This document shows positions 12,709 to 24,077 of a DNA stretch of 64,000 bases, in pieces. Position 1 is the first letter of the stretch. Every line of letters starts with the position of its first letter. The notes below the pieces were generated by a model that was given only the letters and a program-made list of their open reading frames with translations, did no database searches and was not told where the DNA came from. Position numbers and translations under genes: made by a program. The stretch comes from Tetrapyrgos nigripes (taxonomy: Eukaryota > Basidiomycota > Agaricomycetes > Agaricales > Campanellaceae): NCBI GenBank assembly GCA_013368315.1, contig JAACJM010000166.1, positions 62,001 to 126,000 of the forward strand, written 5' to 3'.

Positions 12709-15700
12709 TTGTATCATGTGAAATTCATTGAGAGCCACCAAGTCTCTCCTACTGTTAGCCAGACTGAAGGAATGTCTGGCTCACCATCTGTCACCCCTAT
12801 CATCCCAGAACCTCATGATATATCCTCTACTCCTGTCCCTATTGCTGCAGATGACAATATTGTCCCCATACCAATTCAAAATCAAGATCCTGTCCCTGAT
12901 GAATCTCCTGAAGAACCTCCCATCACTGATCCACCCACCTGACCAATCAATCAACAACCAACTGAACCCAGGAGATCCACACAACTAACTGAAAAGAGTA
13001 ACCCAGAATATGACTGTTGTACCCCATATCAGAAAGTAGTGGACTCTGTTCGAGAAAGTGCTGAACGAGCAGAAACAGCTAAGGAAGAAAGGAAATGGAC
13101 TATTGCTGCAATGCAGAACAAGATCCCTCCAGCTGATCAGGAAAGGATGAATGCTCCCATGCTCAATGAGCTGCAAGCCTTGATTATGGAAGCTCTAAAA
13201 ATGGAAATCAGACCGAATGAAACCCACCTCATACATGAGATCTATGGGGCAATTTGCTATGAGGTTCAGAATTTCCAGACAGGTGATGAACCATGTACAT
13301 GGAAGGAAGCTCAAGCATCTGGCAACTCAGCAAAATGGGAGAATGCCAGACAAGAGGAGTTGAACTTGTTAAAACACCATGAAGTTTACAATGCTATACC
13401 AGGGTCAGATGTGCCTGCTGGTACAAAGATCTATAAAGGCCAAATGGTGTTTACTATAAAATGAGACGAGAACAGAAAGCCCATATGATGGAAGATTCAA
13501 CTGGTGTTTAAGAGGTATGACCAGATTTTTGGTAGGGACTTTACAAAAACCTTCTCACTGACAGCATGCATGGAATCCTGGCATATCTTATTGGCCATTG
13601 CTGGAAATCTCAGATGGGAAGCTGAACAAATTGACATAAAAACCATATTTTTACACAGTGTATTACCTGAGAATGAGGTACAGTACATGGAAATACCACT
13701 GGGATTCCAGGAACCAGGACAAGAGGGATATGTATGGAGATTGAAGAAGAGTCTGTATGGGATGAAACAGAGTGGTCAGAAAATGACTCTGCTCAAACTC
13801 TGCTTATCACATTGAGGACATGGAAGAGGATGTGGATGTGGATGATTCAGGTGATGATTCCATGTGTGATAGGATGTCTGAGAATGTTTGAGATGCTAAA
13901 TGGTAGTGGTAGCATGGTCTACATGAGGTTGACATGTGCAATGCATTTTTGGTCACAGCCGAAACATGCAATGTGGAATTCACATGTGACCAAAAAGCAC
14001 ACACTGCTGTTCATGTTGATGATTTTCTGATCATTTCAGATTCAAAAACAGAAGCCGAACGATTCAAAGCTCAAATCAAAATGAAATGGGCAATTTCCAA
14101 ACTAGGCAAACCAAAATACTGCATTGGCATCACCATTCAATGAAACCAAACCAATCACACATTCTCCCTGTCCCAGACTGCCCTCATTGACCATATTATC
14201 CAGCAATTTGGCCAGTATACTTCGAACACCAATATCCCTGAGACTCCTATGGACCCAGGTCTGAAAATGTGAAAACCAGATGTTGGAAAGCTTACCCCAC
14301 AACAGAAATATGACCTCGATCAACTACCATATGCATCACTAGTTGGATGCCTGATCTATCTAGCAGTTGGGGTGAGACTGGATATTTCATATACAGTCCA
14401 GCAATTATCCCAATATCTTACCAACTATTCTTACATGCACTGGAATGCCACTATTCATCTCATTTGATACCTAAAAGGTACATGGGAGTTACAATTAGTC
14501 CTCAGTGGTGCAAAGGATTCAGTTACATTATGAGGATATGTAACAAGTTGATCCCATACAGACTTGTAAACCACTTTGCCAAAAGGCTGGCAATGATAGC
14601 TCTGGCTATCATTGTGGGATCTGCTATATATAGCAATTGTGTACTCACTCACATCAGTAGTTGATCTCTGCAACTCTGTGTAAGGTAAGGCATTGGTCAC
14701 ATTTATTGTGACAGGATATATGGATTCTGACTGGGCAAATTGCCTACATACAAGACAAAGCATAGGTGGATATTGTTTTAGTTTGGGATCAGGTATCATG
14801 TCTTGGGCTGCGAGAAAGCAGAAAACACTTACAGCGTCATCTTGTGAGGCAGAGTATATGGCAGGTTTTGAAGTGGCAAAGGAAGCTATTTGGCTCCAAG
14901 CAGTACTTAAAGATATTGAATTCACTCAAAATATTTCCATTACATTATCCTGGGACAATACAAGGGTGTGCAGCCAGTTATAGCCGGACCGGATGTTCCT
15001 TTTGGGTCACAAGGACCGCCAGCTCCCCCTCCCCCCCCCACCTTCCTAATATGGTATTTGATAAGATAAGATCACACGGCAATCTAAGTAGTGACATCAC
15101 TGCCAGCTCATCAGTTCCCTACTCCCATCGTCGCATACCCAGCAGAGTCAGCTACGCCCTAACCAGCCTAGTACTTTATTCTCTAGGTATCAGCATTTTA
15201 TTCCACTCAATTTAATATACTTTATCCCCAAACTATGGTAATTGTAGTAGCAGTACCCCTCGAGAGTCGAGATCTACCATCCCCTCTACTTTTTTACCTG
15301 CTGTCTACTGTGAAGTCAGGCTAGGCGGCAAAGCATTTATTAACTACTGTATACCAGTGGGAACACTAATTGACAGACGCACCGGTGCCTTTTTCTTTCC
15401 CATTGAAAATTTTCTGTTGATGACGTGGAAGAAGTACTCAGGGTCACAGAAAGTGACGGTCCCATGATGTTACATACATCTAAACTTTTTGTTCATCTTG
15501 AGCACTTCACTTCAATTGACCTCAAAGTTTTAGCCATAGAAACATCTTGCAGATGTTAAAGGACAATGGGTAGAGCTTGGGTCCCAGCAGAGTTCAGTGA
15601 GGCTCAAGGTAAAGAAAAAATTTACTGTGCTGAAAGCTTGGGAGACCATCACTTTCTGTGACCATGAGTAGAAGCTGACCAATGCACGCCGCGTGGCCTT

Positions 15701-15989
15701 TCTGGCAATGTCCGGTTACTATATTTGGACGTAGAAACCACCGGCGGCATCAAAACTCAAGTTCTCGCAAAGTTTTCTTTGTTTCTAAGGCAAATTTGAA
15801 GAGAAAATGACATTGTAAGTATCGAAAAGGGGGATGTACTTTTGGGTCACAAGGCCCCCCCCAAGATCTGGTCTCGCGTCGACTGACTGCACACCCCTTG
15901 GACAACACATCTGCTATCAGTATTTCCAAGGACCCTTCCCTTCATTATTGTGTTAAACCCATTAACACGAACTATGTTGTACTCTTAGC
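12709..15989 (+). mobile_element. Decayed Ty1/Copia retrotransposon pol, interrupted
   Basis: This is the C-terminal half of a Copia polyprotein. A Pro/Glu-rich linker (12709-12942) is followed by the start of reverse transcriptase (13039-13464; WKEAQASGNSAKWENARQEE), fingers and palm (13504-13815; IFGRDFTKTFS, QIDIKTIFLH, LKKSLYGMKQSG), the catalytic HVDDFLI near 14015 (family Y/H-VDD), the connection (YASLVGCLIYLAVG, 14326-14380) and RNase H (14693 onward; DSDWANCLHTRQSIGGYCF, SSCEAEYMA). RNase H continues after the insertion at 14963-15899 with DNTSAISISKDPSLHYC. In-frame TGA codons lie at 13462, 14141, 14270 and 14465; three of the four fall where relatives have arginine. Gag, protease and integrase are absent, so the element is truncated and dead. 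Confidence 0.85.
14963..15899. mobile_element. Mutator-like non-autonomous element inside Copia
   Basis: A 937-bp insertion splits the Copia RNase H. Its ends are inverted (left AGGGTGTGCAGCCAGT; right end in reverse complement AAGGGGTGTGCAGTCAGT). It is flanked by a 10-bp near-perfect target duplication, GGACAATACA (14953-14962) and GGACAACACA (15900-15909), a size typical of Mutator-like elements. A 24-bp motif (TTTTGGGTCACAAGG) occurs near both ends in the same orientation. No transposase is encoded. The insertion is seen directly because RNase H coding resumes on the far side; the superfamily is inferred. Confidence 0.75.
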
Positions 15990-16162
15990 GGCCTGTAGCA
16001 ACCTCAAAGTCTTTTCCATGGGTTCAAATTCCTAACTTATTTCACTCATACTACTTTGCAAGTAGCTGCAATGTAGTCAATACAAGAGTGAAATTTTGGT
16101 ATGATTTTGTTGAGGAGGGCCTCGTAACTTGCCATGTGAAGCAGTGGCACCTTTCCCCAGTC
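15990..16162 (+). repeat. SINE-like repeat fragments
   Basis: Two pieces of the SINE-like family: the B-box part at 15990-16036 (GGTTCAAATTCC) directly after the Copia remnant, and the head part at 16117-16162 (GGGCCTCGTAACTTGCC). Confidence 0.5.
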
Positions 16163-16299
16163 AACCCTCCGCAGGTCATCCTCAGATTGGTCGGATAATA
16201 TCCCTCGGAATCCGCTAAGAGCAACAACTTCATTCGAGATGCGTGGGAAAGTTGTCGGATGTTGCCGCTATTGCAGCCATTTTATAATGGCTAAGCTGT

Positions 16300-16900
16300 G
16301 GAAAATGACAGTGAGTAAACGCTATGTAAACGCAAATGTAAACGTAAACGCTAGCGTTTACTTTGCATTTACTTTGCGTTTGCACGTGCGTTTACCGCGC
16401 GTCTCGCGTTTCAAAATTTGCGTTCACATTGACATGTTGCGTTTACAATGATTTTTGAAAGTTTGAGTAATAATAACGTATATTTGATGGAATTTTGATC
16501 AGCATATGCTTGGTTCAAGAGTGTTTCTTGCTTATATTTGAAAATCTAAAGCTACAAGTCCGAAGTCACTAGCTTGGGAGTGAAGTCTGTACATTATACA
16601 CATGATATAATACTGGGATGGATTTCTGGAACATTAAGAACCCATTTCCAAGTTGTATTTAGATGCAAGGCTACGTTTGAGACAGGTCAAATCACAAAGG
16701 ATATTCACTGATTAGATTCTACATAAATAACTACCTATTGATTTCAGGTTGGCCATCTTCAATCAGTCTACCTTGGCCTGGATGATGTGAAACACACAAT
16801 GTAAACAAAAAAGTGAGCCAAGCGTAAACGCAAAACGCAAAAATGTAGACGCTCGCATTTACGTGCGTTTACATGAAACGCACGGTGTAAACACAAAATT
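16300..16900. repeat. GTAAACGC-rich inverted-repeat element
   Basis: Both ends of this roughly 600-bp block are built from many short GTAAACGC and GCGTTTAC words. Left end 16310-16430; right end 16798-16890 in inverted orientation. The middle is unrelated AT-rich sequence. Such multiply palindromic termini suggest a non-autonomous DNA transposon with subterminal repeats. No clean target duplication could be found. Confidence 0.5.
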
Positions 16901-16996
16901 ACATAGACCGCGAAAGCGACCAGACGACAACGAACTTGGGACTGAAACCGAAAATTTGTACCACGAACCAGTGCTCCAGTACCAGAGATCCTGCTT

Positions 16997-18296
16997 TTAC
17001 ACAGACACTCCCGTACTGGCATCGTCTTCAAAGATTGACATCAGGGTCCGAGTCTGCTGTCCGCCATCAACCTCCTTGTCCCTAGCCACAGTATCTTCAA
17101 CATTTTCGATACTAATCCCAAGGGCGACTCGGACGATGATGAAGGTCGGTGCAATCCCCTACACAATCCAGTTTCAGATGAATAAGTATACCAGTAAAAT
17201 AGACATACAACAACTTGAGTGAGCATCGACATAAGCCCACCTGCCATAATCACAGGAGACAGAAGTAATGCCAGAGTAGGTGTCAAGAACAGGGGGTATA
17301 TCATTCCAGACTCAAGACTAGAAGGATTCAAACAGTCAGTTATAATCCGATAATATATGAGTTGTAAATACCATATCGCAACGCTTCGCCTAGTAAGGGG
17401 GTCCTTCTGTCTTCTGATGAGCTTGGAGGCCTGGCGCCCGATCCACCAGATTCTCCCCGCTTGGAAGATCAACCAGTCAGCACCAAGAACACCATTGAGA
17501 TTGTGAAAGATATACCAATCATAAAAGGGATAAATAAATTTGTGAACAAGTTCACAATGAAGAACGATATGAGAACGTCATTTCCAAGTATCTCCATGCG
17601 AATCATGCTTTCACTGAACGACCCATGGACCTGCATTGCCAATGATATTGTTCTAACTAATGCAAGACCTTGATCGGATGTTCAGTCCTAGGTGAAGACG
17701 GAATGAATTGTTTACTTGCCATTGTTCACCACAGAGATGAACACCGGAAATACAATGACCCGTTTATTGAACCCCCATATTTTGTAGCATCTGTAGATCT
17801 AGTGCAGGTGCAAGTTATATGTAAGTCAGAGTCGGTGGTGAATAATCTACCAAGATAAAATCTGCTATAGCGCTGAGGTGCGTGGATTAGCTGAGGATGG
17901 CTAAAGTGAAGGGGGCAGGGTTTACTTTGCCAGCGTATAGACTGCAAACACAACAGCCCTGTGCATACTTTTTAGGTCGGGGTGGTGGACATAGCTGACT
18001 ACTTACCGTGATGTGAGATACAGGGTATACGAGTTTCCATTGAACTCGAAATATGGGCTGGCACTCTCGAACTTGACAAACATATTCTCCTCTATACTAC
18101 CGAAAATGAACCCCGCTGTTGCTAAAGCAAACAAAGACATGATAGCAACTTTATGCGCTCTTTCGATAGTCTTGCATTTACAACGCATGATATACATGCA
18201 GATTGCGAACAGAACTGCGTATCCACCTGTGGGTAATCTGAGTGACATTGTTGCAGCAGGCGGAAATTCTTGAGAAGCGCCTACCATACAACACAT
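16997..18296 (-). CDS. Seven-helix fungal membrane protein
   Basis: A basidiomycete-type seven-helix membrane protein of unknown function. I resolve exons 18296-18007, 17872-17851, 17798-17720, 17668-17516, 17459-17372, 17317-17209 and 17158-16997, together 903 nt or 300 residues. Family landmarks in order are GGYAVLFAICMYIM (first helix), AIADFILIYRCYKIWGFN, SFFIVNLFTNLFIPFMIAGRIWWI (broken here by the junction between exons 4 and 5), CLESGMIYPLFL, and VVGIAPTFIIVRVALG near the end. The tail DDASTGVSV is hydrophilic. The intron between 17719 and 17669 begins with a GC donor (GCAAGT). The true start may lie further upstream (an ATG at about 18407 reads MSDLWSEYVSISV), but no intron joins it in frame. 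No frameshift or stop was seen, so the gene looks intact. Confidence 0.85.
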
Positions 18297-20280
18297 GAGT
18301 CAACTATTTAGAAAAGTCAGTGCTCCATGTAAAATTACAGGGAATAGAGGATGACATACCAATGATAGGACAGAAATACTGACATACTCGGACCAAAGGT
18401 CAGACATTGAAACTTTCAAGGGTGGGGGCTTAGCTGGATCTTCTGAACAGATCGTAGTAAGTAGCCCTTTATCAAGACTCAAGAGCTTCAATTCACCGGG
18501 AGCAAAGATCTTGATGATCAGTAGAAGAACCAACAACAACAGATGATAGTCATCCTACCTATTTTGATGGAGAGGCGCGGAATACACAAGTCTAAGCACT
18601 CGACTTGAAGCAGAAATTGGAGGGAGGGTCAGCAGATCTTCGATCAGTGGTGATAGCATTTTTGCAGCATTTCTACATGAATGAACAAAGAAGAAGACAT
18701 TTTCTAAGTAGCTGTCGCCTCTGATGTCCCGGGAAGGGCGTGATAACTGGAAACGGCAGCAGTGGTAAGAAGGGTAGTTACTAACCAGATGATCATAATA
18801 GACCATAATGCGTTGAAGTCTGAACTATATCAAGTTGAACTATATATGGAAGATAAAATGACTTGAAAATGACGGACCACTAATTTGGGGACAATTCATG
18901 TAAACTCCGTCGGAGCTCCAATCAGCACAGGATCTAACAAGGGTGACGCCATCTATGATACACAGTGGATTATTTTAAGCTCAAGGAATCCAGAGTTCCG
19001 TAGCGGTAGTCCGCAAGACGAGATAATCAGAGAGCCTAGATTATGTTTCAAAAGGTCTATGTGGTGATGACGCTTATTAGTTGCGGCGTGGATAGGATGG
19101 CCTTGCGATAACGTAGAACACCGCCCTGGAGCTCGGTGTAAAGATCGGGTCAAGGGGGAGGCTGGCTTTTGCTGAGCGACATAGAGTCGGTCCGTCCGTC
19201 GGCTGGTCAGCTCCTCAAAAAAAATTCGACCCTATGTCCTTGAAAAAAAATTTGCCTCCCCCTTGGATCGGGTAGTGGGTACAGTTGTGGGGATAATGGC
19301 AGACTACATGAGAAAGGAAGATGAATGAACGGAGTGAGGTAGAGACTGCACTGAGACCCTAGGAAGGGGGACGGGTGAAAGAGGCTGTCATCGCCATCAT
19401 TGTCAACCTAACCAACCAGCATCATTAACCTCTTTCCAATTTCCCGGTGTCCCTGGCTGCGAGGCAAAGTCTCCTCGTGAGGTCCATTTGCCACTGACTA
19501 CTCGTCCGTATGACAGACTGTCTTGTGTAAGTATAAAACCGTCCATGTATTAATGAAGATGTGGGCCACCACTGTAAATATGTGAGATAGCTATGCATGG
19601 TAAGTACAGGTTAAGTACAGCATAAGTGAGGTGAGGTATAACAAAGATGCTGTTTAAGGCTGTAAGTATCAATCAAATGCTATGGCAAAAGATGGATAGA
19701 TTGTTATGATGATAGACGATGATATACACGCCGAAACAGTTGCGAGAATTGTGCGTGTCACCTTGGATTAGCTGCATTTCTCACTACACACATCCAAAAA
19801 GTCATATACAACCAGGATAGCTTCTTTAAGGTTTCAGATACCTTATTAGATTTTTTTTTAGCTTTTTAAACCCCCGGCTAAGTGCTCTAAGCGAGTACGA
19901 GTGCTGCAAAATGACCAACTTTTTTTAATAACATACTTATATACTCATGATTACCGAGGATCCGGCTGTGAGAAAAATTAGAAAGACACCTATACATGTC
20001 TCAAACACATTCCGTTGATCTCTGAGGCACATATCTACTTGTTGAGGCAAGCCGAGTCGAGGCAAACAGAGAGCGAGGCTCATAGGAAGCGTGGGAAGTG
20101 ACATCGGGTAACCCCGAACGACATCAGGGACGAGCATTTCTCAACGTCGAAGATCCTAACGCATGCATATTGATTCTTCATTATCATTCAGAGAGCTTAT
20201 GAGCTGTTTACCTAAGTTTGCAATGCACCATTGCACACGGGTAGCAATAGAGAGCAACAGTTAGTTAGACGCATCGGGTA
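18297..20280. other. Upstream region and gene-free stretch
   Basis: 18300-18810 may contain the promoter and a first exon of the membrane protein gene. The remainder shows no recognisable gene; a run of A near 19220-19250 and short repeats such as GTAAGTACAGGTTAAGTAC near 19600 are the only structure seen. Confidence 0.4.
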
Positions 20281-20287
20281 TTGGGCT

Positions 20288-20880
20288 GGTCCGCACCAGG
20301 CCCCCCCCCCAATCCCTACTAAACCTGGATCCGAATCCCGACAAATTTTGAAAATTTTTGGCAAACTCCCGGAACCCGGCCCTATGAAAAGTCCCAACAA
20401 AATGGACCAGATGGCGGAGCAGCCGGTACCCTAGTCGTGACAAAGTGGGTGTCAAGGTGCAGGTTACTAGAGGTTACCGTAGTCCTATGTACTGCCGTGA
20501 TGGTTGAGTGGTATGGTGTACGAGACCAAGAACTAGCCGCAAGTTCAAACCTGGGTTCAAACTTGCTTTATTTTAGCTTGCTATCACTAGCTAGTTAGTT
20601 AGTTAGATTACATTGCTCTAGCTGTATCTGCACTACATAGATTTCATGACCTGTAAAGCGCAGTATCTAAATATATACTCAGTAGCTTAAAGAATAGTTG
20701 CGTCTAAGCAGCGCAGACAATAGGAAACTCGAAAAACCTCTCCTACGCCTCTAGGACCCGGATCCTGGTCCCGACAAAATCACAAAAACTTGATATTTTC
20801 TGTCCCTACAAAACCAACGATTTTGACCGGCTGCCAGATCCAGGTTTAGTAGAGATTGGGGGGGTGCCTTCCGCACCTGG
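20288..20880. mobile_element. Inverted-repeat element with poly(C) ends
   Basis: The left end (20301-20334) and right end (20834-20867, reverse complement) share CCCCCCCAATC followed by CTACTAAACCTGGATC, about 28 bp of inverted repeat. The interior contains a tRNA-like Pol III promoter (separate entry). No target duplication was identified. It may be a MITE or a SINE-containing composite. Confidence 0.55.
20492..20580 (+). ncRNA. tRNA-like Pol III promoter region
   Basis: TGGTTGAGTGG at 20501-20511 fits the A box. AGTTCAAACCT and GGTTCAAACTT at about 20542-20564 resemble the B box, and a run of T follows. The acceptor stem does not pair, so this is not a functional tRNA by eye; it is more likely the head of a SINE. 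Confidence 0.4.
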
Positions 20881-21144
20881 CACGCACATGATGTCATACG
20901 TGCGGGCTGCCCCAATAGATCTGCGGGTCATTTCTTGTCGTGCGTGCCAGTTTCCAAGTCATACATGTACGAATTTGCTGTTTTAAGAACTTGCAAGATT
21001 AGATACAGGCCATAGGTTCAGATATTCTTTAGGATTTTATTTTTACATAGTGGACGAGGACTCGAACGAAATTTCAGCGGCACGCACATACACAGCCACC
21101 GACATGCTGGTACGCAGTGGTGACCCGCACAATTCTACACACCG

Positions 21145-21256
21145 CACGCCGAAAGGACAAAAGTATCCGCTCGATGGATAGATGACATTATTGTACTGAT
21201 ATAAGATGCTTCTGTATGCCTTTCTGCTGAGCGAATATTTTTGTATTTTCGACGTG
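21145..21256 (+). mobile_element. CAC-type MITE, copy 1
   Basis: A 112-bp palindromic element with ends CACGCCGAAAGGACAAAAGT and TTTTTGTATTTTCGACGTG. It aligns along its entire length with copies at 30299 and 34716. No target duplication is visible around this copy. Confidence 0.85.
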
Positions 21257-22233
21257 TTTAGATTTATGATTTACTAGTTCGCTGGAGAGAAACCTCGAGT
21301 CCTACCTGCACTACCTGTACACCAATGATCTGACATAGTCAGGGAGGTCAGGTCTCCTGTTCAAGTTTCAGTGATCTGGCGATCCCAGTGAGAACTTGAT
21401 CCTCTCCACAACTCTCCCTGACTCAACCCTCCTGTTTATCCTCTCTGCTCCTTTTTCATACAGGTATATATAGTACTTATTAATGTATATTTCTTCGTGT
21501 ATAGGTATGTTGCCGGAAAGGCCCCAGCGATCAGTCTGCCGGGGCCAGATCACGCTGAGACAGGGCTTGTCTGATGAAGGAGGGGCTTAGGAGTGTCTTT
21601 GGAGCTTGGATGTGACAGGGTTGGTGGGGCTGCGACAGAGTTGTATGTAGTTGTCTGTATTCATGTGATCTGTCACGTACTGTGAATCAGACGCGCTTCA
21701 AACCAACCTTTGACTGCTTTCTCCATCATGGGCCAGCACATCAACGCAAGAGGGATGTCAGCATGTGTATGCCATCTAGTGGTCTCTCTTGCAGGCCTGT
21801 CAGAGCCCAACTCTCCCAATCTGACCTGTTTTGTATGTTCATGTACACGTCGATGCGTCAGATCATGTGGCCCTTTGGTCTCAGACTTGTGGAGTGAGCG
21901 CTGAGCGGTATTTAACCTGGGCCAGTTCTTTGAGCAGCTTCACCCCCCATCTCTCTTCACATACTTTTCCCTACTCTCCTCCTGCAAAGCTCTGCACAAG
22001 GTATGTAGGAGCTGTCTTTCATCTGGGCTGCACTGATTTGCTGCACAGCCATGGTTTCCTCAATCCAGTCTTTTTCGTCACCTCAAATATTCACATGTGA
22101 TCGTGTTGCATTCGACACGGTTCAGATTGGCTCCTTTCTTTGCGACGCCTTGCTCTTGTCTGTGACTGTGGTGCGTGTCGTACATTAATCTCTTACTTGG
22201 GGTATAAAGTACTGAAGAATATGACTAGGTTCC
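21257..22233. other. No gene recognised
   Basis: Sequence between the MITE and the cysteine-cluster gene. It may contain the promoter of the latter; I see no conserved coding pattern. Confidence 0.4.
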
Positions 22234-23976
22234 ATGTCCAGTATTCCTCTGAACCTTCTTCTTCCACCTTGGGAGGGAAAGGGCACCCTTGTCCACCAGG
22301 CAGGAAGGCTCATGCTGGTCAATCAAGAAGAGAACTGCCGCCATGATGAGGAACCCTACTACTCCTACAACCCTGCCCAACTCTCTCCTATGTCCCATCA
22401 GCATCTGCGCAGCAACACTACCCCACCTAGCCGCATTCTCACCCCACCTCCAAATGTACCACTGTTGAAACAACGACCACTCCCCACTCCTTCACCCTCC
22501 TCTGCAGCAAGCCATCAAACAGTCCTCTCCTCTCCTATCAACACAAAGCCTAGTTGCTCTGTCAAGAATTGTGCATGCAAGGCGACATCCTGAAAATGTG
22601 ACTGCTGCCCCAAGTGCTGCAAGGGATGGCAGGATGGTGTGGTCTGCTCAGCTCATTCCAAAGCAACTGAGAGCCCTCTTTCGACATCACAGCCGCCTTT
22701 GGAGGAATCAGGTGCAATGGTCACTAAGCGTTTGTCTCCCCGCTTGCAGGAGAAGTATCACACACTTTGGGCTCAGCAGGAGAAGGTTTGGGCTATGGAA
22801 GCAGAGAAGCGACAACTGGAGAATGCGGAGAAGAGGTCCGTACTTGTGATCTTTTATTATGAGGTGAGTGTTTTTGTCTTGGAGGTCTTCAAACCATACT
22901 GACTGACCCTCTGGCATCATGGCCAACCTCCAAGACGCCTCAATGTCAAGGATATTGGCACCTTTCCCCTTCTCAACCTTTCGCAATCCTCTACCCATTA
23001 TGATAGGTCTGGAATGTCCCTCTTGGGTCAGCTGGGGTTGTCTCCGGAGGAGATCATAGAGATATGGTCGTTTGGTTCCTCTGACTGGAATGAGGACATT
23101 CCTGACACCTCAATCACTGTACAGGAGAGGAGACTGGTCATCATACGTTGGAAGGGAATTCAGAACGAGGGGATGCCAGGCTTTGACAGCCTTATGAACA
23201 TGTCTATTCGACAGTCACCAGAGAAGTATTTGCCGAAGAAGATTACCAAGCGGCAGGGAGATGATATTGATGCTATGTGGAGGTACTGGGACAGCAAGTG
23301 AGGAAGGACAAGGACCAGCGGCCCATCTCATCAATGCAAAACTTTGCCCTCCCGACATTCCATACCGTCTCAGCCTCACATGCAGACACCTGGTGCCCTC
23401 TGGCCATGGAGCACTTCCACGAAAATTCACTCCTAATCAAATCTCGGTCCCTGATTCACAACCCGTTGTCCCCTATCCAATCGCCTTCTTCCCCAGTGGA
23501 GTCTGATAAGGAAGAGTTTGATGAGGGCGTCTCTGCCTTCTCCAAACATCTGCGAAGTTTTGAGTTGCACCACGGGCTTCCTCTACCCCATCCATAAAGA
23601 AGAAAGGGCTGAACAAGTTGATCCAAGAGCAGCAAGATGAGTTGTACAAGTCGAAGAAAGTGTATACTCTGGGTAAGGATGGTGCATGGCCAAAAGGAAT
23701 ATTGGTTAGAGATATGGTGCAGGCATTTAAGTTTTTGGAGGAAAAGAGAGGAAGGGGAAGAAAGACAATGGAAAGGTTGAGGGATATTTGCGGGAAATTT
23801 TCGGATATGATGTATCAACGCAGAACTTTGACAAGCAGGTCAGAGCATGGAGGGTGATGACCGAGGCAGAGAGAGAGGATGGGAAAGGTGTTTCGGCAAT
23901 GAGAAGATGGGATGTATGGAGAAAAGATACATCAGGTTGGCAGTCGACGCAAGCTCATGATAAAGGTTTGTTGTAA
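22234..23976 (+). pseudogene. Cysteine-cluster protein of unknown function (broken)
   Basis: A gene type I associate with multi-copy agaricomycete families, without known function. An N-terminal Pro/Ser-rich part ends in a cysteine cluster, CSVKNCACKATS then KCDCCPKCCKGWQ and CSAH (about 22556-22650). A coiled-coil segment follows (LQEKYHTLWAQQEKVWAMEA), then an intron starting GTGAGTG at about 22862. After that come WSFGSSDWNEDIP, RRLVIIRWKG and the C-terminal block WPKGILVRDMVQAF with REIFGYDVSTQNFDKQVRAW. It is broken by an in-frame TGA at 22591-22593 inside the cysteine cluster and by a frameshift near 23785. It converges on the CxC5/CxC6 gene, with about 100 bp between the two ends. It may be transposon cargo, a domesticated derivative or an ordinary decayed gene; I cannot tell. 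Confidence 0.6.
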
Positions 23977-24077
23977 ACAATTACTTTTGGTTCCTATTAG
24001 ATTTGTAGACTACTCAATGACAGTTCGGTTTGTAGAAATGTTTCTATTATGATAAGAAATGACAATTTGTTTGTACA

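Noticed and set aside
20492..20580. Functional tRNA gene
   Set aside because: A- and B-box-like words are present but no acceptor stem pairing is found.
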